A stretch of DNA of 64,000 nucleotides from Halomonas sp. KG2 (lineage in GTDB: Bacteria > Pseudomonadota > Gammaproteobacteria > Pseudomonadales > Halomonadaceae): contig CP098528.1 in NCBI GenBank assembly GCA_030440445.1, positions 806,001 through 870,000 on the forward strand, given 5' to 3'. A program made the translations under genes and the position numbers. Below are positions 21,774 to 31,713 of the stretch, one piece after another. Below the pieces are notes generated by a model that was not told where the DNA came from, ran no database searches, and saw nothing but the letters and a program-made list of their open reading frames with translations. Numbering within the stretch: the first letter of the stretch is position 1; each line of letters starts with the position of its first letter.

Positions 21774-23096
21774 ATGGAAAAACTAATTACCTTATGGGAG
21801 GGCTCGGGGCTTTATAACCTTGAGCTTGGTCAGGCGGCCATGATTTTGGTAGGGCTTGGGCTGCTCTATCTTGCCATTCACAAGAAGTTTGAGCCGTTGC
21901 TGCTGGTGCCAATTGGGTTTGGCGGCATTCTTGCCAATATCCCTGAGGCGGGCTTGGCAATCTCAGCGCTCGATCAAGCGATTGAGGTGGCAAAACCTGC
22001 TGTGCTGCAGCAGATAGCTTCCGTACTGGGCGCTACCCTTGATCCATTAAGTGGTGTGGAAGCTTGGCGAGAGTCGCTTAAAGCGATTGCCCACGATACT
22101 GCAGCTCCCGATCAATTGCGTGCGGCAAAGGATATTGCGGTTGGCGTAGGTTATAGCGATGGGATGCTCTATAACTTCTATAAAGTAGCGATTGCCTCTG
22201 GTATTGCGCCACTGATTATCTTTATGGGCGTGGGGGCCATGACCGACTTCGGCCCGTTATTGGCTAACCCGCGGACGCTCTTTTTAGGCGCGGCTGCTCA
22301 GTTTGGCATTTTTGCCACACTGTTTGGTGCTGTGATGCTGACCTCACTGGGGGTGATGGACTTTTCGCTTAATCAAGCGGCCGCCATTGGTATTATCGGC
22401 GGTGCTGATGGTCCAACATCTATTTATGTATCAAGCGTATTGGCTCCTGAGTTGCTGGGGGCTATCGCAGTGGCGGCGTACGCCTACATGGCGCTAGTGC
22501 CGCTGATTCAGCCGCCGATTATGCGGCTGCTGACCACGCAGAAAGAGCGTCAAATTAAGATGACGCAGCTGCGTCCGGTATCCAAGCTGGAAAAGATCGT
22601 TTTCCCGCTGATGTTATTGATTGCCGTCGCGCTTTTCCTACCTGATGCAGCGCCGCTGTTAGGGATGTTCTGCTTTGGTAACTTGATGCGTGAGTGCGGT
22701 GTGGTTGAGCGCTTATCGGATACGGCGCAAAACGCTCTGATCAATATCGTGACGATTATCTTAGGGCTATCGGTGGGTTCCAAGCTGATGGCAGATAGCT
22801 TTCTGGCATTCGAAACGCTGGGTATCTTGGGCCTGGGTATTGTGGCGTTTGGTATTGGCACGGCCGCAGGCGTGTTGATGGCGAAGCTGATGAACCTAGT
22901 CAGCAAAATGCCGATTAATCCGCTGATTGGTGCCGCAGGTGTTTCGGCAGTGCCGATGGCCGCGCGAGTAGCTAATAAGGTTGGCTTGGAGTCGAACCCG
23001 CATAACTTCCTGCTGATGCATGCCATGGGCCCTAATGTGGCCGGTGTTATCGGTTCTGCTGTTGCGGCGGGTGTGATGATTAAATATTTAGGCTAA
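21774..23096 (+). CDS. oadB: Oxaloacetate decarboxylase beta subunit (sodium pump)
   Basis: The integral membrane subunit that decarboxylates carboxybiotin and exports Na+. About 440 residues, with around ten membrane segments by eye. The conserved functional motif [13 protein letters not shown] includes the essential aspartate, and [20 protein letters not shown] with the following [21 protein letters not shown] segment are family signatures. ATG at 21774 has AAGGG at 21760-21764; an in-frame TTG at 21768 is less likely. It is the last gene of oadGAB, followed by an intrinsic terminator. Confidence 0.96.
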   Translation: MEKLITLWEGSGLYNLELGQAAMILVGLGLLYLAIHKKFEPLLLVPIGFGGILANIPEAGLAISALDQAIEVAKPAVLQQIASVLGATLDPLSGVEAWRESLKAIAHDTAAPDQLRAAKDIAVGVGYSDGMLYNFYKVAIASGIAPLIIFMGVGAMTDFGPLLANPRTLFLGAAAQFGIFATLFGAVMLTSLGVMDFSLNQAAAIGIIGGADGPTSIYVSSVLAPELLGAIAVAAYAYMALVPLIQPPIMRLLTTQKERQIKMTQLRPVSKLEKIVFPLMLLIAVALFLPDAAPLLGMFCFGNLMRECGVVERLSDTAQNALINIVTIILGLSVGSKLMADSFLAFETLGILGLGIVAFGIGTAAGVLMAKLMNLVSKMPINPLIGAAGVSAVPMAARVANKVGLESNPHNFLLMHAMGPNVAGVIGSAVAAGVMIKYLG

Positions 23097-23149
23097 AACC
23101 CGCTAGCAGTGCCATTGCGCAGTTATCGTTACGTAATGGTTAGCGACTA

Positions 23150-23194
23150 AAACGCGGCTTACCGAGCAATTGTTCGCGTAAGTCGCGTTTTTTT
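23150..23194 (+). terminator. Intrinsic terminator of oadGAB
   Basis: AACGCGGCTTAC pairs with GTAAGTCGCGTT (one G-U) around a long loop, followed by seven T residues. Confidence 0.88.
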
Positions 23195-23212
23195 GTCAGC
23201 GGTATAATAATC

Positions 23213-23839
23213 TTATTGTGGCGGCACTTTTTGAATATCGAGGGCTGTCTTTAGACGATTTTCAAGCGTAGTGAAATTTAAGGCCTCATCTCTTGGCCAG
23301 CCAATCGTGAGGCATACGCCGTTGCCATCGTACTCTGCCTGTTGGACGGGAATTTTCTGCTCGTCACACCAAGCGCGCGCGACGGCTTCATGGGCAAAGT
23401 TGACACGCAGCTGGTAGTTATCCCGTTCGACGACTTCGCGGGTAGGTAATGTTTCAATCCCGGCGTTAACCGACTGTGCGTAAGCTCGGGCGAGTCCACC
23501 CGTGCCCAACTTGGTGCCGCCAAAGTAACGAATCACCACACAGCCTATTTCACCCATCTGGCTGCCGAGCAAAGCTTGATACATGGGCCTGCCGGCTGTG
23601 CCGCCGGGTTCGCCATCATCAGAGAACCCTATGTGCGTTTGTTCACCAGGAGGGCCAGCAATAAAGGCCGTGCAGTGATGACTTGCGTTGGGGTGAGCGG
23701 TTTTTGCTGCCTGCAACATTGCATGATAGTCAGCAGTGTTGGGTGCATGGCATATCCACGTGAGGAAGCGACTTTTTTCAACCTCAATTTCAGCGGTATG
23801 CCATGTGGCGGATGCTAGGTCTGGAACTCGGTAACGCAA
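23213..23839 (-). CDS. yigZ: YigZ/IMPACT family protein
   Basis: A 208-residue protein of the YigZ (UPF0029/IMPACT) family. The N-terminal domain contains EVEKSRFLTWICHAPN, HHCTAFIAG, FSDDGEPGGTAGRPM and VIRYFGGTKLGTGGLARAY, which define the family; the C-terminal ferredoxin-like domain is more variable. The eukaryotic homologue modulates translation through GCN1; the bacterial role is not well defined. It converges on oadB across the terminator and lies 27 bp downstream of the S24 protein gene on the same strand. Confidence 0.93.
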   Translation of the reverse strand: MRYRVPDLASATWHTAEIEVEKSRFLTWICHAPNTADYHAMLQAAKTAHPNASHHCTAFIAGPPGEQTHIGFSDDGEPGGTAGRPMYQALLGSQMGEIGCVVIRYFGGTKLGTGGLARAYAQSVNAGIETLPTREVVERDNYQLRVNFAHEAVARAWCDEQKIPVQQAEYDGNGVCLTIGWPRDEALNFTTLENRLKTALDIQKVPPQ

Positions 23840-23866
23840 TCGATGCTCCCTAAAGCGGGTGGCGAA

Positions 23867-24265
23867 TTAGTGGTGCCGAGTGTTGTTAGCGCCATGCTCG
23901 ACGCCCATTACCATTCCCAGCACTTGAATATCACAATTATGCAGGAAGACGGCAGGCATGGCTGCATCTTCGGGCCATAAGTGAACGCCAAGTCGACTAA
24001 TGGAAAGTTGCTTTAGGGCAACTTCTCGCTGGTTTATCGTCGCGATAGCGGTTTCTTGATGGCTACCTTGTTGATAGCGGCGAATAATGATGACATCGCC
24101 ATCGAATAGATTGCATTCACGCATTCTGTTGCCGCGCACGCGAAGCGCATAAGTGTTGCGCCGCGTTACACGAGGTGCCGAATAAATAGGGCGACCTGTA
24201 TTCGACGTCGTTTGAGATAGCGCATGTTGAGTTATGTTCAAGGGTGTTGGCATTGTCATCGTCAT
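23867..24265 (-). CDS. S24/UmuD-like protein lacking the catalytic serine
   Basis: A 132-residue protein whose C-terminal part is a LexA/UmuD (peptidase S24) fold: TYALRVRGNRMREC, FDGDVIIIRR, ATINQREVALKQL and a final GMVMGVEHG. The lysine of the Ser-Lys dyad is kept (ALKQL), but the Ser of the usual GxSM motif is Arg in GNRM; the codon AGA is one base away from Ser. No Ala-Gly or Cys-Gly cleavage site is seen near the N-terminus (TG instead). ATG at 24265 is preferred because GGAG lies 8 bp upstream. Two LexA-type sites lie in its promoter, so it is probably DNA-damage-induced but unable to self-cleave. No umuC is adjacent. Confidence 0.8.
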   Translation of the reverse strand: MTMTMPTPLNITQHALSQTTSNTGRPIYSAPRVTRRNTYALRVRGNRMRECNLFDGDVIIIRRYQQGSHQETAIATINQREVALKQLSISRLGVHLWPEDAAMPAVFLHNCDIQVLGMVMGVEHGANNTRHH

Positions 24266-24336
24266 GCAGTTTTCTCCAATGCAGCGCCCGCTCCCTAGGC
24301 GTGTAATTGAGCAGATTGCTGTGTTTATAATCGGTA

Positions 24337-24384
24337 ATGTTTTTTCATACAGTGTTTGTAGTATAGACCTGTTTTTGCATACAG
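24337..24384 (-). promoter_or_regulatory. LexA box pair and promoter of the S24-like gene
   Basis: On the minus strand 24384-24369 reads CTGTATGCAAAAACAG, a perfect CTG-N10-CAG SOS box. A second site at 24352-24337 (CTGTATGAAAAAACAT) matches except for the last triplet. TATACT (24365-24360) between them is a good -10, and the perfect box lies between it and the expected -35. Confidence 0.8.
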
Positions 24385-24525
24385 TGCTAGTGCTCTGCAT
24401 TGTCTATTGTTCTTAAGCGAAGATTGGTTGAAGTGTGATGCGACCCCTGACCGCAGAGAGCGACTGGCGAGAAAGGGGCTTTCCGTGTAGAGTTCGACGC
24501 AAAATCTACGTGCCTGGAGATATCC

Positions 24526-25146
24526 TTGAGCCTCTGCCTACAAGCCCGACAGCTAGCCTGTGAACGCGATGATCGTTGGCTGTTTGAGGGGCTAGATCTT
24601 GATATTCAACGTGGCGAAATAGTGCGTATCGAAGGCCCTAACGGGAGCGGCAAAACGACACTGTTGAAAATTCTTTCAGGCCAGTTGAGCGACTACCATG
24701 GCGACATTTATTGGAATGGCGACTCAATGCGCGAGGTGCGTGAACATTTTCTCGCCAATCTACTCTATTTAGGACATGCCCCTGGCATAAAAGCGGGGCT
24801 TTCTCCGCTGGAAAACTTAACGTGGTACCAAGCGCTTAGCGGCGAAAAAGGCGACGATTACCAGCGTGAAGAAGCGCTGGCACAGGTTGGACTGAGTGGC
24901 TTTGAGGATGTACCCGCCGGGCAGCTTTCTGCTGGGCAGCAGCGGCGAATTGCCCTTGCGAGACTGACGCTTACTAAGCGGGCATTGTGGGTCCTGGATG
25001 AACCTTTTACAGCCATTGATCGCCACGGAGTGGCAGCATTAGAGGCGCAGCTTGTTGCGCATGCCAACGCGGGAGGCTGTGTCTTAGTGACGACACATCA
25101 TGAGTTAACCGCATCATCCGTGCTTAGGCGCGTTCAACTGGGGTAG
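24526..25146 (+). CDS. ccmA: Cytochrome c maturation ABC transporter ATP-binding protein CcmA
   Basis: The ATPase of the CcmABCD complex that releases haem-loaded CcmE. In 206 residues: Walker A GPNGSGKTTLLKI near residue 37, signature LSAGQQRRIALAR, Walker B LWVLDEPFTAID and the H-loop TTHHE. Translation begins at TTG 24526 with GGAG 7 bp upstream; no in-frame ATG would keep the N-terminal strand. It opens a nine-gene ccm operon whose members overlap or are closely spaced to 31680. Confidence 0.96.
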   Translation: MSLCLQARQLACERDDRWLFEGLDLDIQRGEIVRIEGPNGSGKTTLLKILSGQLSDYHGDIYWNGDSMREVREHFLANLLYLGHAPGIKAGLSPLENLTWYQALSGEKGDDYQREEALAQVGLSGFEDVPAGQLSAGQQRRIALARLTLTKRALWVLDEPFTAIDRHGVAALEAQLVAHANAGGCVLVTTHHELTASSVLRRVQLG

Positions 25147-25158
25147 AAGGAGACAGCG

Positions 25159-25893
25159 TTGCCAAGCTCACACGCCACGACAGGCATCCCAGAAATGTCG
25201 ATGCATGCGCCTTCCGGTGGGCTCATGGTCGCCATTAGTGCCACCTTTAAGCGAGATCTAACGCTGTTGCTACGTCGTCGTGGTGAAGTGCTTAACCCAT
25301 TGGTGTTCTTTGCCTTGGTGATTACGCTCTTTCCGATCGGCATTTCACCTGATCCCCAGTTACTGGCAGAAATAGCGCCTGGGTTGCTGTGGGTGGCGGC
25401 ATTGCTAGCGGCATTGCTTTCTCTGGATAGTCTGTTCCGGAGCGACTACGACGACGGCAGTTTGGAGCAGCTACTGTTAGCCCCTCAGCCGCTGGCGGCG
25501 CTTAGCCTTGCCAAAGTTGCTGTTCACTGGCTGCTGACAGGACTGCCTTTGGCACTTATGGCACCAATTTTAGGTATCATGTTGGCACTTCCTGCCGGTA
25601 GTTACATGGTTTTAGCGCTATCGCTGGCATTGGGAACCGCAAGCCTCAGCTTGATTGGTGCGATTGGCGCCGCGCTGACCGTCGGATTAGCTCGCGGCGG
25701 TGTATTGCTGTCACTGCTGGTGCTGCCGCTCTATATTCCAGTGCTTATTTTTGGTGCTGGCGCCGTGCAGGCCGCTATTTTAGGCGATGGTATCGCGGCG
25801 CATCTGGCTATTTTGGGCGCACTTTTAGCGATTTCGTTAATGCTAGCACCTTGGGCTATTGCCGCCTCGCTACGCATCAGCATCAACGGTTAA
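25159..25893 (+). CDS. ccmB: Haem exporter subunit CcmB
   Basis: Integral membrane partner of CcmA, 244 residues, with about six hydrophobic segments. The opening [32 protein letters not shown] and the conserved [22 protein letters not shown] region are typical. The TTG at 25159 has AAGGAG at 25147-25152; ATGs at 25195 and 25201 are later alternatives. It lies 12 bp after ccmA. Confidence 0.95.
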   Translation: MPSSHATTGIPEMSMHAPSGGLMVAISATFKRDLTLLLRRRGEVLNPLVFFALVITLFPIGISPDPQLLAEIAPGLLWVAALLAALLSLDSLFRSDYDDGSLEQLLLAPQPLAALSLAKVAVHWLLTGLPLALMAPILGIMLALPAGSYMVLALSLALGTASLSLIGAIGAALTVGLARGGVLLSLLVLPLYIPVLIFGAGAVQAAILGDGIAAHLAILGALLAISLMLAPWAIAASLRISING

Positions 25894-25907
25894 AGGACGA
25901 AAACACC

Positions 25908-26648
25908 ATGTGGGCCTTTATAAACAAACTGAGATCACCCAAGTGGTTCTACGCGATTAGCGCCAAGCTTCAGCCCTGGTTCTGGGCAGCGGCGGTGCTC
26001 CTGTTACTGCTGGGAAGCGTTTGGGGGCTGGTATTTGCTCCCGCGGATTATCAGCAGGGCAATAGCTTTCGGATTATCTATGTCCACGTTCCTGCCGCTT
26101 TCCTAGCACAATCCATTTTTGTCTCAATGGCAATTTCAGGCTTGGTATTTATGGTCTGGAAAATCAAAGTAGCCGATATGGCTGCCACCGTGATGGCGCC
26201 ATTAGGTGCGGCGATGACCTTTGTAGCACTTTTTTCAGGCGCAGTATGGGGAGTGCCTACCTGGGGAACCTGGTGGATGTGGGACGCGCGTTTAACGTCC
26301 ATGCTGATTTTGCTGTTTTTGTATTTAGGTGTCATTGCACTGCGCGGCGCTTTCAGTAGTCGCGATAGCGGATCTCGTGCAGCCTCAGTGCTGGCGATGG
26401 TGGGTGTGATTAATATTCCGATCATCAAATATTCGGTGGACTGGTGGTACACCCTGCACCAGCCTGCCTCGTTTACGATTACCGGACGTTCGGCAATGCC
26501 CATGGAAATGTGGGCACCGCTGCTCATTATGGTACTCGGTTTCTACTGCTTTTTTATAGCGTTAACCCTGATGCGTACGCGCAGTGAAATACTGCGCCGT
26601 GAAACCAATAAGCGCTGGGTGCAAGAGCTAGTAGAGGAGGTGAGATAA
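25908..26648 (+). CDS. ccmC: Haem transporter subunit CcmC
   Basis: Loads haem onto CcmE in the periplasm. The 246-residue protein has six membrane segments and the haem-handling tryptophan-rich motif [18 protein letters not shown], flanked by histidines in YVHVPAA and the later [10 protein letters not shown]. The ATG at 25908 follows AAAGGACG; an in-frame start at 25851 would overlap ccmB needlessly. ccmD overlaps its stop by one base. Confidence 0.96.
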   Translation: MWAFINKLRSPKWFYAISAKLQPWFWAAAVLLLLLGSVWGLVFAPADYQQGNSFRIIYVHVPAAFLAQSIFVSMAISGLVFMVWKIKVADMAATVMAPLGAAMTFVALFSGAVWGVPTWGTWWMWDARLTSMLILLFLYLGVIALRGAFSSRDSGSRAASVLAMVGVINIPIIKYSVDWWYTLHQPASFTITGRSAMPMEMWAPLLIMVLGFYCFFIALTLMRTRSEILRRETNKRWVQELVEEVR

Positions 26649-26881
26649 TGGCTTTTTCCTCACTTAATGAATTTTTTGCCATGGGTGGCCACGGGCTTTA
26701 TGTGTGGGCTGCTTGGGGCATTACTGCGTTGTTGATGCTGGTGATCGTTTGGCATGCGCGCCTCGAGCGCAGCCAACTGCTGAAAGGCGTGAAGCGCCGT
26801 GTGCGCCGCCAAAACGCCCACTCCCAGGCCGCGCAAGCACCAGTTAACTCTGCTCAAAGGGACGTTCGTCATGACGCCTAA
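26648..26881 (+). CDS. ccmD: Haem exporter protein CcmD
   Basis: A 77-residue single-pass membrane peptide needed to release holo-CcmE from Ccm[30 protein letters not shown] is the conserved N-terminal and transmembrane part; a basic tail follows. Its start overlaps the ccmC stop and its end overlaps the ccmE start, both signs of coupling. Confidence 0.93.
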   Translation: MAFSSLNEFFAMGGHGLYVWAAWGITALLMLVIVWHARLERSQLLKGVKRRVRRQNAHSQAAQAPVNSAQRDVRHDA

Positions 26882-27380
26882 ACGTAAACAGAAGCTGTTC
26901 GTTATTTTAGGGTTGGTTTCATTAACCGCGATAGCGGTGGGGCTGACACTTTATGCGCTGCGCTCCAACATCAATTTATTTTTCAGCCCGGTACAAATTG
27001 CTCAGGGCGACGCGCCCATGGAACGCCAGATTCGCGCGGGCGGAATGGTTAAAGAGGGATCGGTGTCGCGTGATCCTGAAAGCCTTGATGTTGAGTTTAC
27101 CGTGACGGATTACGTCGATGACTTGGAGGTCTACTACAGCGGGATTCTGCCGGATCTTTTCCGTGAAGGGCAGGGGGTGGTCGTGGTAGGAGAACTTCAG
27201 GCAGATGGGCGCTTATATGCCGATAAAGTCTTAGCCCGCCACGATGAAAATTATATGCCGCCCGAAGTGGCGCAAGCATTGGAAGAAGCAGGTTACTCCC
27301 CGGCAGATTATCAGGCAAAAGCGGCTGAGGTGGGTAAGCGTTTGGAGCAGGAAGGCACCCCCCAAACAAGCGATTATTAA
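26871..27380 (+). CDS. ccmE: Haem chaperone CcmE
   Basis: Periplasm-facing haem chaperone that binds haem covalently through a histidine and passes it to CcmF. In 169 residues it has an N-terminal membrane anchor ([23 protein letters not shown]), the OB-fold with GGMVKEGSV and [21 protein letters not shown], and the haem-binding His in [12 protein letters not shown] near residue 124. The ATG at 26871 overlaps the end of ccmD. Confidence 0.96.
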   Translation: MTPKRKQKLFVILGLVSLTAIAVGLTLYALRSNINLFFSPVQIAQGDAPMERQIRAGGMVKEGSVSRDPESLDVEFTVTDYVDDLEVYYSGILPDLFREGQGVVVVGELQADGRLYADKVLARHDENYMPPEVAQALEEAGYSPADYQAKAAEVGKRLEQEGTPQTSDY

Positions 27381-27432
27381 TGTCTTATCGTGTCAAGCAG
27401 GCGGTTATGCCCACTGCTAATTCGGAGCGCGC

Positions 27433-29451
27433 ATGTTCATCAAGATGATTCCTGAAATCGGCCACTTTGCTCTGGTCATTGCCCTGTTGATGGCCGTGAT
27501 ACAAGCTGTGATGCCGCTGGCAGGCGCGGCCACTCGGCGTCCGCTGTGGATGGCCTATGGTCGACCTATGGCCACGGGGCAGTTCCTGTTTATTGCCATT
27601 GCCTATTTGTGCCTAACAGCCAGTTATATGCTGGATGACTTCAGCGTGGCGAACGTTGCCAATAATTCCAACTCGCTACTGCCCTGGTACTACAAGTTTA
27701 GTGCCGTGTGGGGAAATCATGAAGGCTCCGTCTTATTGTGGAGCTTAATGCTGGCTGGTTGGGGGTATGCCGCTTCGGTATTTTCCGGTGATTTGCCGCG
27801 CGATATGGTGGCGCGAGTGCAAGGCGTCATGGGAATGGTCTGCGTTGGCTTCCTGCTGTTTATCTTGATGACCTCCAATCCATTTGAGCGGCTACTGCCG
27901 AATATGCCTCAAGACGGGGCTGATCTGAATCCGCTGCTGCAGGACTTCGGGTTGGTTGTGCATCCCCCGATGCTGTATATGGGGTATGTCGGTTTCTCGG
28001 TGGTATTTGCATTTGCCATTGCCGCGTTGCTAGGTGGGCGTTTAGACGCTGCCTGGACACGTTGGGCACGTCCCTGGACTAATGTGGCCTGGGCATTTCT
28101 AACCGTAGGCATCGCGCTAGGTAGTTGGTGGGCTTATTACGAGCTGGGCTGGGGCGGCTGGTGGTTCTGGGATCCGGTTGAAAACGCCTCATTGCTGCCC
28201 TGGTTAACGGGAACGGCGCTGGTGCACTCGTTGGCGGTCACTGAAAAGCGCGGTTCGTTTAAAAGCTGGACAGTACTGCTGGCTATTTCAACCTTCTCGC
28301 TGTCATTAATGGGCACGTTCCTGGTGCGTTCTGGCGTGCTGACCTCAGTGCACGCGTTTGCTAATGACCCTTCCCGCGGCTTCTTTATCTTAATGCTGTT
28401 GGCGATTACCGTAACGCTGTCGCTGCTGGTATTTGCGCTGCGCGCCCCCCGTGTGAGCCATAAAGTCGGCTTTAATTGGTTATCCCGTGATTCGCTGTTG
28501 TTGGTCAATAATATTCTACTGGTCATTATGACGGTCACCGTACTGTTAGGCACGGTCTACCCGCTAATTTTGGACTCCCTTGGGTTAGGTAAAATCAGCG
28601 TAGGGCCTCCGTACTTTAATGCACTTTTTGTACCGCTAACGGTGGTGATGTGCATGTTTATGGGACTTGGTCCGATCGCCCGCTGGAAAAGCATGAGTGC
28701 CAGTGAACTGTGGCGTAAGCTTTGGCTGTCAGGCGCTGCTGCTCTGGTTCTGGGCGGTGCTATGCCGTTGCTATATGGCGGCGAGTGGAATCTTTGGGTC
28801 TCCTTAGGCATTGTTTCGGCGCTCTGGATCGTACTGCCTGTCGTGCGTGACGTGTTCAATAAAGTCCGCCATGCCAGCTCCTTTTTGGCGGGGCTGCGCA
28901 AGCTGTCGTTAGCATATTGGGGCATGGTGCTTGGTCATGTGGGCATTGCGGTCACCATTGTTGGCGTGGCGGTTGTTTCCAATTACAACATCGAACGCAA
29001 CGTGCGGATGTCGCCGGGCACGACTGTTGAAGTGGCAGGTTATCAGTTCACCATGACGGAACTGGCAAACCGCCGGGGCCCGAACTTCCTGGCAGACACG
29101 TCTATCATTCAAGTGCAGCGCGGCGACTCCGGACGTAGTTTTGTGATGCGTCCAGAAAAGCGCCTCTATCTCGCTACCAGAATGCCAATGACCCAGGTGG
29201 CGCTTCGTCCCGGGCTTTTCCGCGATCTCTATGTCGCTATGGGGGAAGACCTTGGCGATGGTAGCTACGCGATGCGTGTTCAATACAAACCGTTTGTACG
29301 CTGGTTATGGCTCGGTGCGTTGTTGATGGCTTTCGGTGGCATTCTGGCGATAGTTGATAAGCGGTACCGTCGTGTCGTATCGCGCAAAGCGCCTACTAGC
29401 CCGGCTTCTGCAACGTCTGAGTCTGCAACGTCGAAGGAAGCTATGGTATGA
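27433..29451 (+). CDS. ccmF: Haem lyase CcmF
   Basis: The large membrane component of the haem lyase that attaches haem to apocytochrome c. The 672-residue protein has more than a dozen membrane segments and the WWD motif in GWGGWWFWDPVENAS near residue 240, with conserved histidines in GNHEGS and LVHSLAVT. It lies 52 bp after ccmE; its last codons overlap ccmG (ATGA type). Confidence 0.97.
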   Translation: MFIKMIPEIGHFALVIALLMAVIQAVMPLAGAATRRPLWMAYGRPMATGQFLFIAIAYLCLTASYMLDDFSVANVANNSNSLLPWYYKFSAVWGNHEGSVLLWSLMLAGWGYAASVFSGDLPRDMVARVQGVMGMVCVGFLLFILMTSNPFERLLPNMPQDGADLNPLLQDFGLVVHPPMLYMGYVGFSVVFAFAIAALLGGRLDAAWTRWARPWTNVAWAFLTVGIALGSWWAYYELGWGGWWFWDPVENASLLPWLTGTALVHSLAVTEKRGSFKSWTVLLAISTFSLSLMGTFLVRSGVLTSVHAFANDPSRGFFILMLLAITVTLSLLVFALRAPRVSHKVGFNWLSRDSLLLVNNILLVIMTVTVLLGTVYPLILDSLGLGKISVGPPYFNALFVPLTVVMCMFMGLGPIARWKSMSASELWRKLWLSGAAALVLGGAMPLLYGGEWNLWVSLGIVSALWIVLPVVRDVFNKVRHASSFLAGLRKLSLAYWGMVLGHVGIAVTIVGVAVVSNYNIERNVRMSPGTTVEVAGYQFTMTELANRRGPNFLADTSIIQVQRGDSGRSFVMRPEKRLYLATRMPMTQVALRPGLFRDLYVAMGEDLGDGSYAMRVQYKPFVRWLWLGALLMAFGGILAIVDKRYRRVVSRKAPTSPASATSESATSKEAMV

Positions 29452-29975
29452 CACGTCGCCTACTACTTTTGCTACTACCGATTGGCTTTCTGGGGATTGC
29501 CTTATTCCTTTATCAAGGGCTAGGGCGCGACCCTTCGCACCGCGACTCGGCGCTAATGGCCAGGCAGTTTCCTACCTTTGAAGCCACGACACTGCGCGAT
29601 GAAAATCGCCAAGTTGATCAAACCCTGTTAACTGGCGATGTCACCTTGGTGAATGTATGGGGCGAATGGTGCCCCGCTTGTAAGCAGGAAATGCCGCAGT
29701 TGCTGGAGTTGGCTGATCAGGGCATTCGCATGGTCGGCATTAACTATCGTGATACTCGCGAAAAAGGGCTGGAGTTCTTGAGCGAGTTTGGTGATCCCTT
29801 CGAAGTTAATGTGTTTGATCCTGACGGTAACCTTGGCTTTGATCTGGGGGTTTACGGTGCGCCGGAAACTTTCTTGGTTGATGCTGACGGTGTCATTCGC
29901 TACCACCACAAAGGTTACGTGTCACCGGAAGACGTTCGTGAACGCATTCTGCCGGAGGTGGAAAAATGGCGCTAA
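29448..29975 (+). CDS. ccmG: Thiol:disulfide interchange protein CcmG/DsbE
   Basis: A membrane-anchored periplasmic thioredoxin that keeps apocytochrome CxxCH cysteines reduced. 175 residues: N-terminal anchor (RRLLLLLLPIGFLGIALFLY), then a thioredoxin fold with WGEWCPACKQEMP, i.e. CPAC where many homologues have CPTC, and GAPETFLVD with the cis-proline region. It overlaps ccmF and ccmH. Confidence 0.95.
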   Translation: MTRRLLLLLLPIGFLGIALFLYQGLGRDPSHRDSALMARQFPTFEATTLRDENRQVDQTLLTGDVTLVNVWGEWCPACKQEMPQLLELADQGIRMVGINYRDTREKGLEFLSEFGDPFEVNVFDPDGNLGFDLGVYGAPETFLVDADGVIRYHHKGYVSPEDVRERILPEVEKWR

Positions 29976-30436
29976 TACGCTTAATGCTTACCGTCGCGCT
30001 GCTGACACTGACTAGCGGCGCGTTGGCCGGTGGGATTGAGATACGTGAGTTCGACGATCCTGTTACGGAGCAGCGTTACCATGATCTCACCGCTTCGATG
30101 CGCTGCCCTCTGTGTGAGAACCAGGCAATCGATGATTCTGATGCGCCAATTTCCGCGGACATGCGTGAACGTGTCTATCAATTGCTCCAGGATGGTCAAT
30201 CGGATATCGAGATTGTTAACCACATGGTGCAGCGGTTTGGAGAGTACATTCTCTATAACCCGCGTTTAGAAAACCGCACTTACCTGCTGTGGGGGTTGCC
30301 GATAGGTTTGGTGCTGCTCGGCGTAGTGGTCGTCGTGATGATGGTTCGCGCTCGTCGTAATGCCTCAGCGAAAGCGCTTAGCGCCGAAGAACGTGCCCGC
30401 CTGGATGCCCTGATTAACCGCGAGAGGTCTTCATGA
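29966..30436 (+). CDS. ccmH: Cytochrome c maturation protein CcmH
   Basis: Reductant for the apocytochrome haem-binding motif, part of the haem lyase complex. 156 residues with a cleavable signal (LMLTVALLTLTSGALAG), the active-site RCPLCENQAI, the conserved YGEYILYNPR-like VQRFGEYILYNPRLENRTYLLW and one C-terminal membrane helix. This is the short form; the TPR part is the separate next gene. Confidence 0.95.
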   Translation: MALIRLMLTVALLTLTSGALAGGIEIREFDDPVTEQRYHDLTASMRCPLCENQAIDDSDAPISADMRERVYQLLQDGQSDIEIVNHMVQRFGEYILYNPRLENRTYLLWGLPIGLVLLGVVVVVMMVRARRNASAKALSAEERARLDALINRERSS

Positions 30437-31680
30437 CACCGCTGTGGATTGCGATTGCTTTACTATTACTCCCCGCGCTTTGGTTATTGATAGCGCCGAT
30501 GCGCGATGCCCGCGCGCTACGCGACAAGCTAGATCACTTCGAAGCTAACGATACTGCTGATGAGCAAAACGTGGCGATTTTTAAGCGTCGTTTGGCCTCC
30601 TTGGAAGCTGCTCACGAACGTGGCGATATGGATGAGGAGCGGTTTAAAGAAGACCGCCTGGAGCTAGAGCGTAGCCTGTTGGAAGACACCGCCAGCCGTA
30701 CTAAACGCCCCTTAAAAACGGCGACGGCAGGCAGGCTTGCTATCCCCTTGGTTATGGTGGCCGTGGTGGGAGCGAGTACGTTTTGGTATCAGCAGAACGG
30801 CGCGGAAGGCGATTTAACGCTTTACGCTATTCAGCAAGAAGTGCAAAACGACCCCGATGGCTCACTGGTCATGTATTTAGAGCGCATGGAAGCAGAAGCC
30901 GAGCGTCAGCCGAATAATCCCAATGTGTGGAGTTCACTGTTTCCGCTTTACCGTGAAACCGGTCAGGCCGATAAAGCAGCCGATGCGTTAGAGCGATTGA
31001 TTGCTATTGAAGGGCGGATTCCTCCGCTGTTGGCGCAACTTGCTCAACTGCGCTTTTTTATGGCGGAGCGTGAACTGACTCCCGAGGTACAGTCGCTAGT
31101 GGATGAGACGCTAGCGCAAGACCCACGCCAGCCCACAGTGCTTGGCTTGCTTGGTATTCATGCGTTTGATAATGGTGACTATGAAACAGCGGTAGACTAC
31201 TGGCGTCGTGCTGTCGCAAACATAGAAGATCCCGAAACGGCATCCTCCTTGCGCGAAGGTATTCGCGTTGCTCAAGAGCGTTTAGGAGTAGAGCCAGAAG
31301 CAGCGGCGGTTGAGGCTGCCCAAAGTCAGGGCGTGCGTGTGACTGTCTCATTAGACGAAGCACTGATGGATAACGTCAGTGACGATGCTAGCGTGTTTAT
31401 CACTGCTCGAGACATGCAAGGCGAGCTGCCGCCGCTGGCTGTTATTCGTACTCAGGTGTCAGAGCTTCCCATGACCGTCGTGTTGGACGACACCGCAGCT
31501 ATGTCCCCCCAAGCGCAAATTTCCCAAGTGCGTGAAGCACGCTTAGTTGTTCGCGTTTCGCAATCTGGGCAGGCAATCCCTCAGCCTGGTGATCTGTTTG
31601 GCGAGCTGGAGAGCGTAAGCGTTGGACCTATTAATGAGGATGATGCGGCAAATGTTGTTATTGACCGCGTTTTTGAATAA
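30433..31680 (+). CDS. ccmI: Cytochrome c biogenesis protein CcmI
   Basis: Chaperone that holds the C-terminus of apocytochrome c. The 415-residue protein has an N-terminal membrane helix, a leucine-zipper-like loop (DALRDKLDHF... with KRRLASLEAAHERGDMDEE), a second helix (RLAIPLVMVAVVGASTFWY), TPR repeats from about residue 140 and a C-terminal beta-rich domain. It overlaps ccmH by 4 bp and closes the ccm operon. Confidence 0.92.
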   Translation: MTPLWIAIALLLLPALWLLIAPMRDARALRDKLDHFEANDTADEQNVAIFKRRLASLEAAHERGDMDEERFKEDRLELERSLLEDTASRTKRPLKTATAGRLAIPLVMVAVVGASTFWYQQNGAEGDLTLYAIQQEVQNDPDGSLVMYLERMEAEAERQPNNPNVWSSLFPLYRETGQADKAADALERLIAIEGRIPPLLAQLAQLRFFMAERELTPEVQSLVDETLAQDPRQPTVLGLLGIHAFDNGDYETAVDYWRRAVANIEDPETASSLREGIRVAQERLGVEPEAAAVEAAQSQGVRVTVSLDEALMDNVSDDASVFITARDMQGELPPLAVIRTQVSELPMTVVLDDTAAMSPQAQISQVREARLVVRVSQSGQAIPQPGDLFGELESVSVGPINEDDAANVVIDRVFE

Positions 31681-31713
31681 CGTCCACGCAAACAACCGCA
31701 GCTAAGGGTCGCA

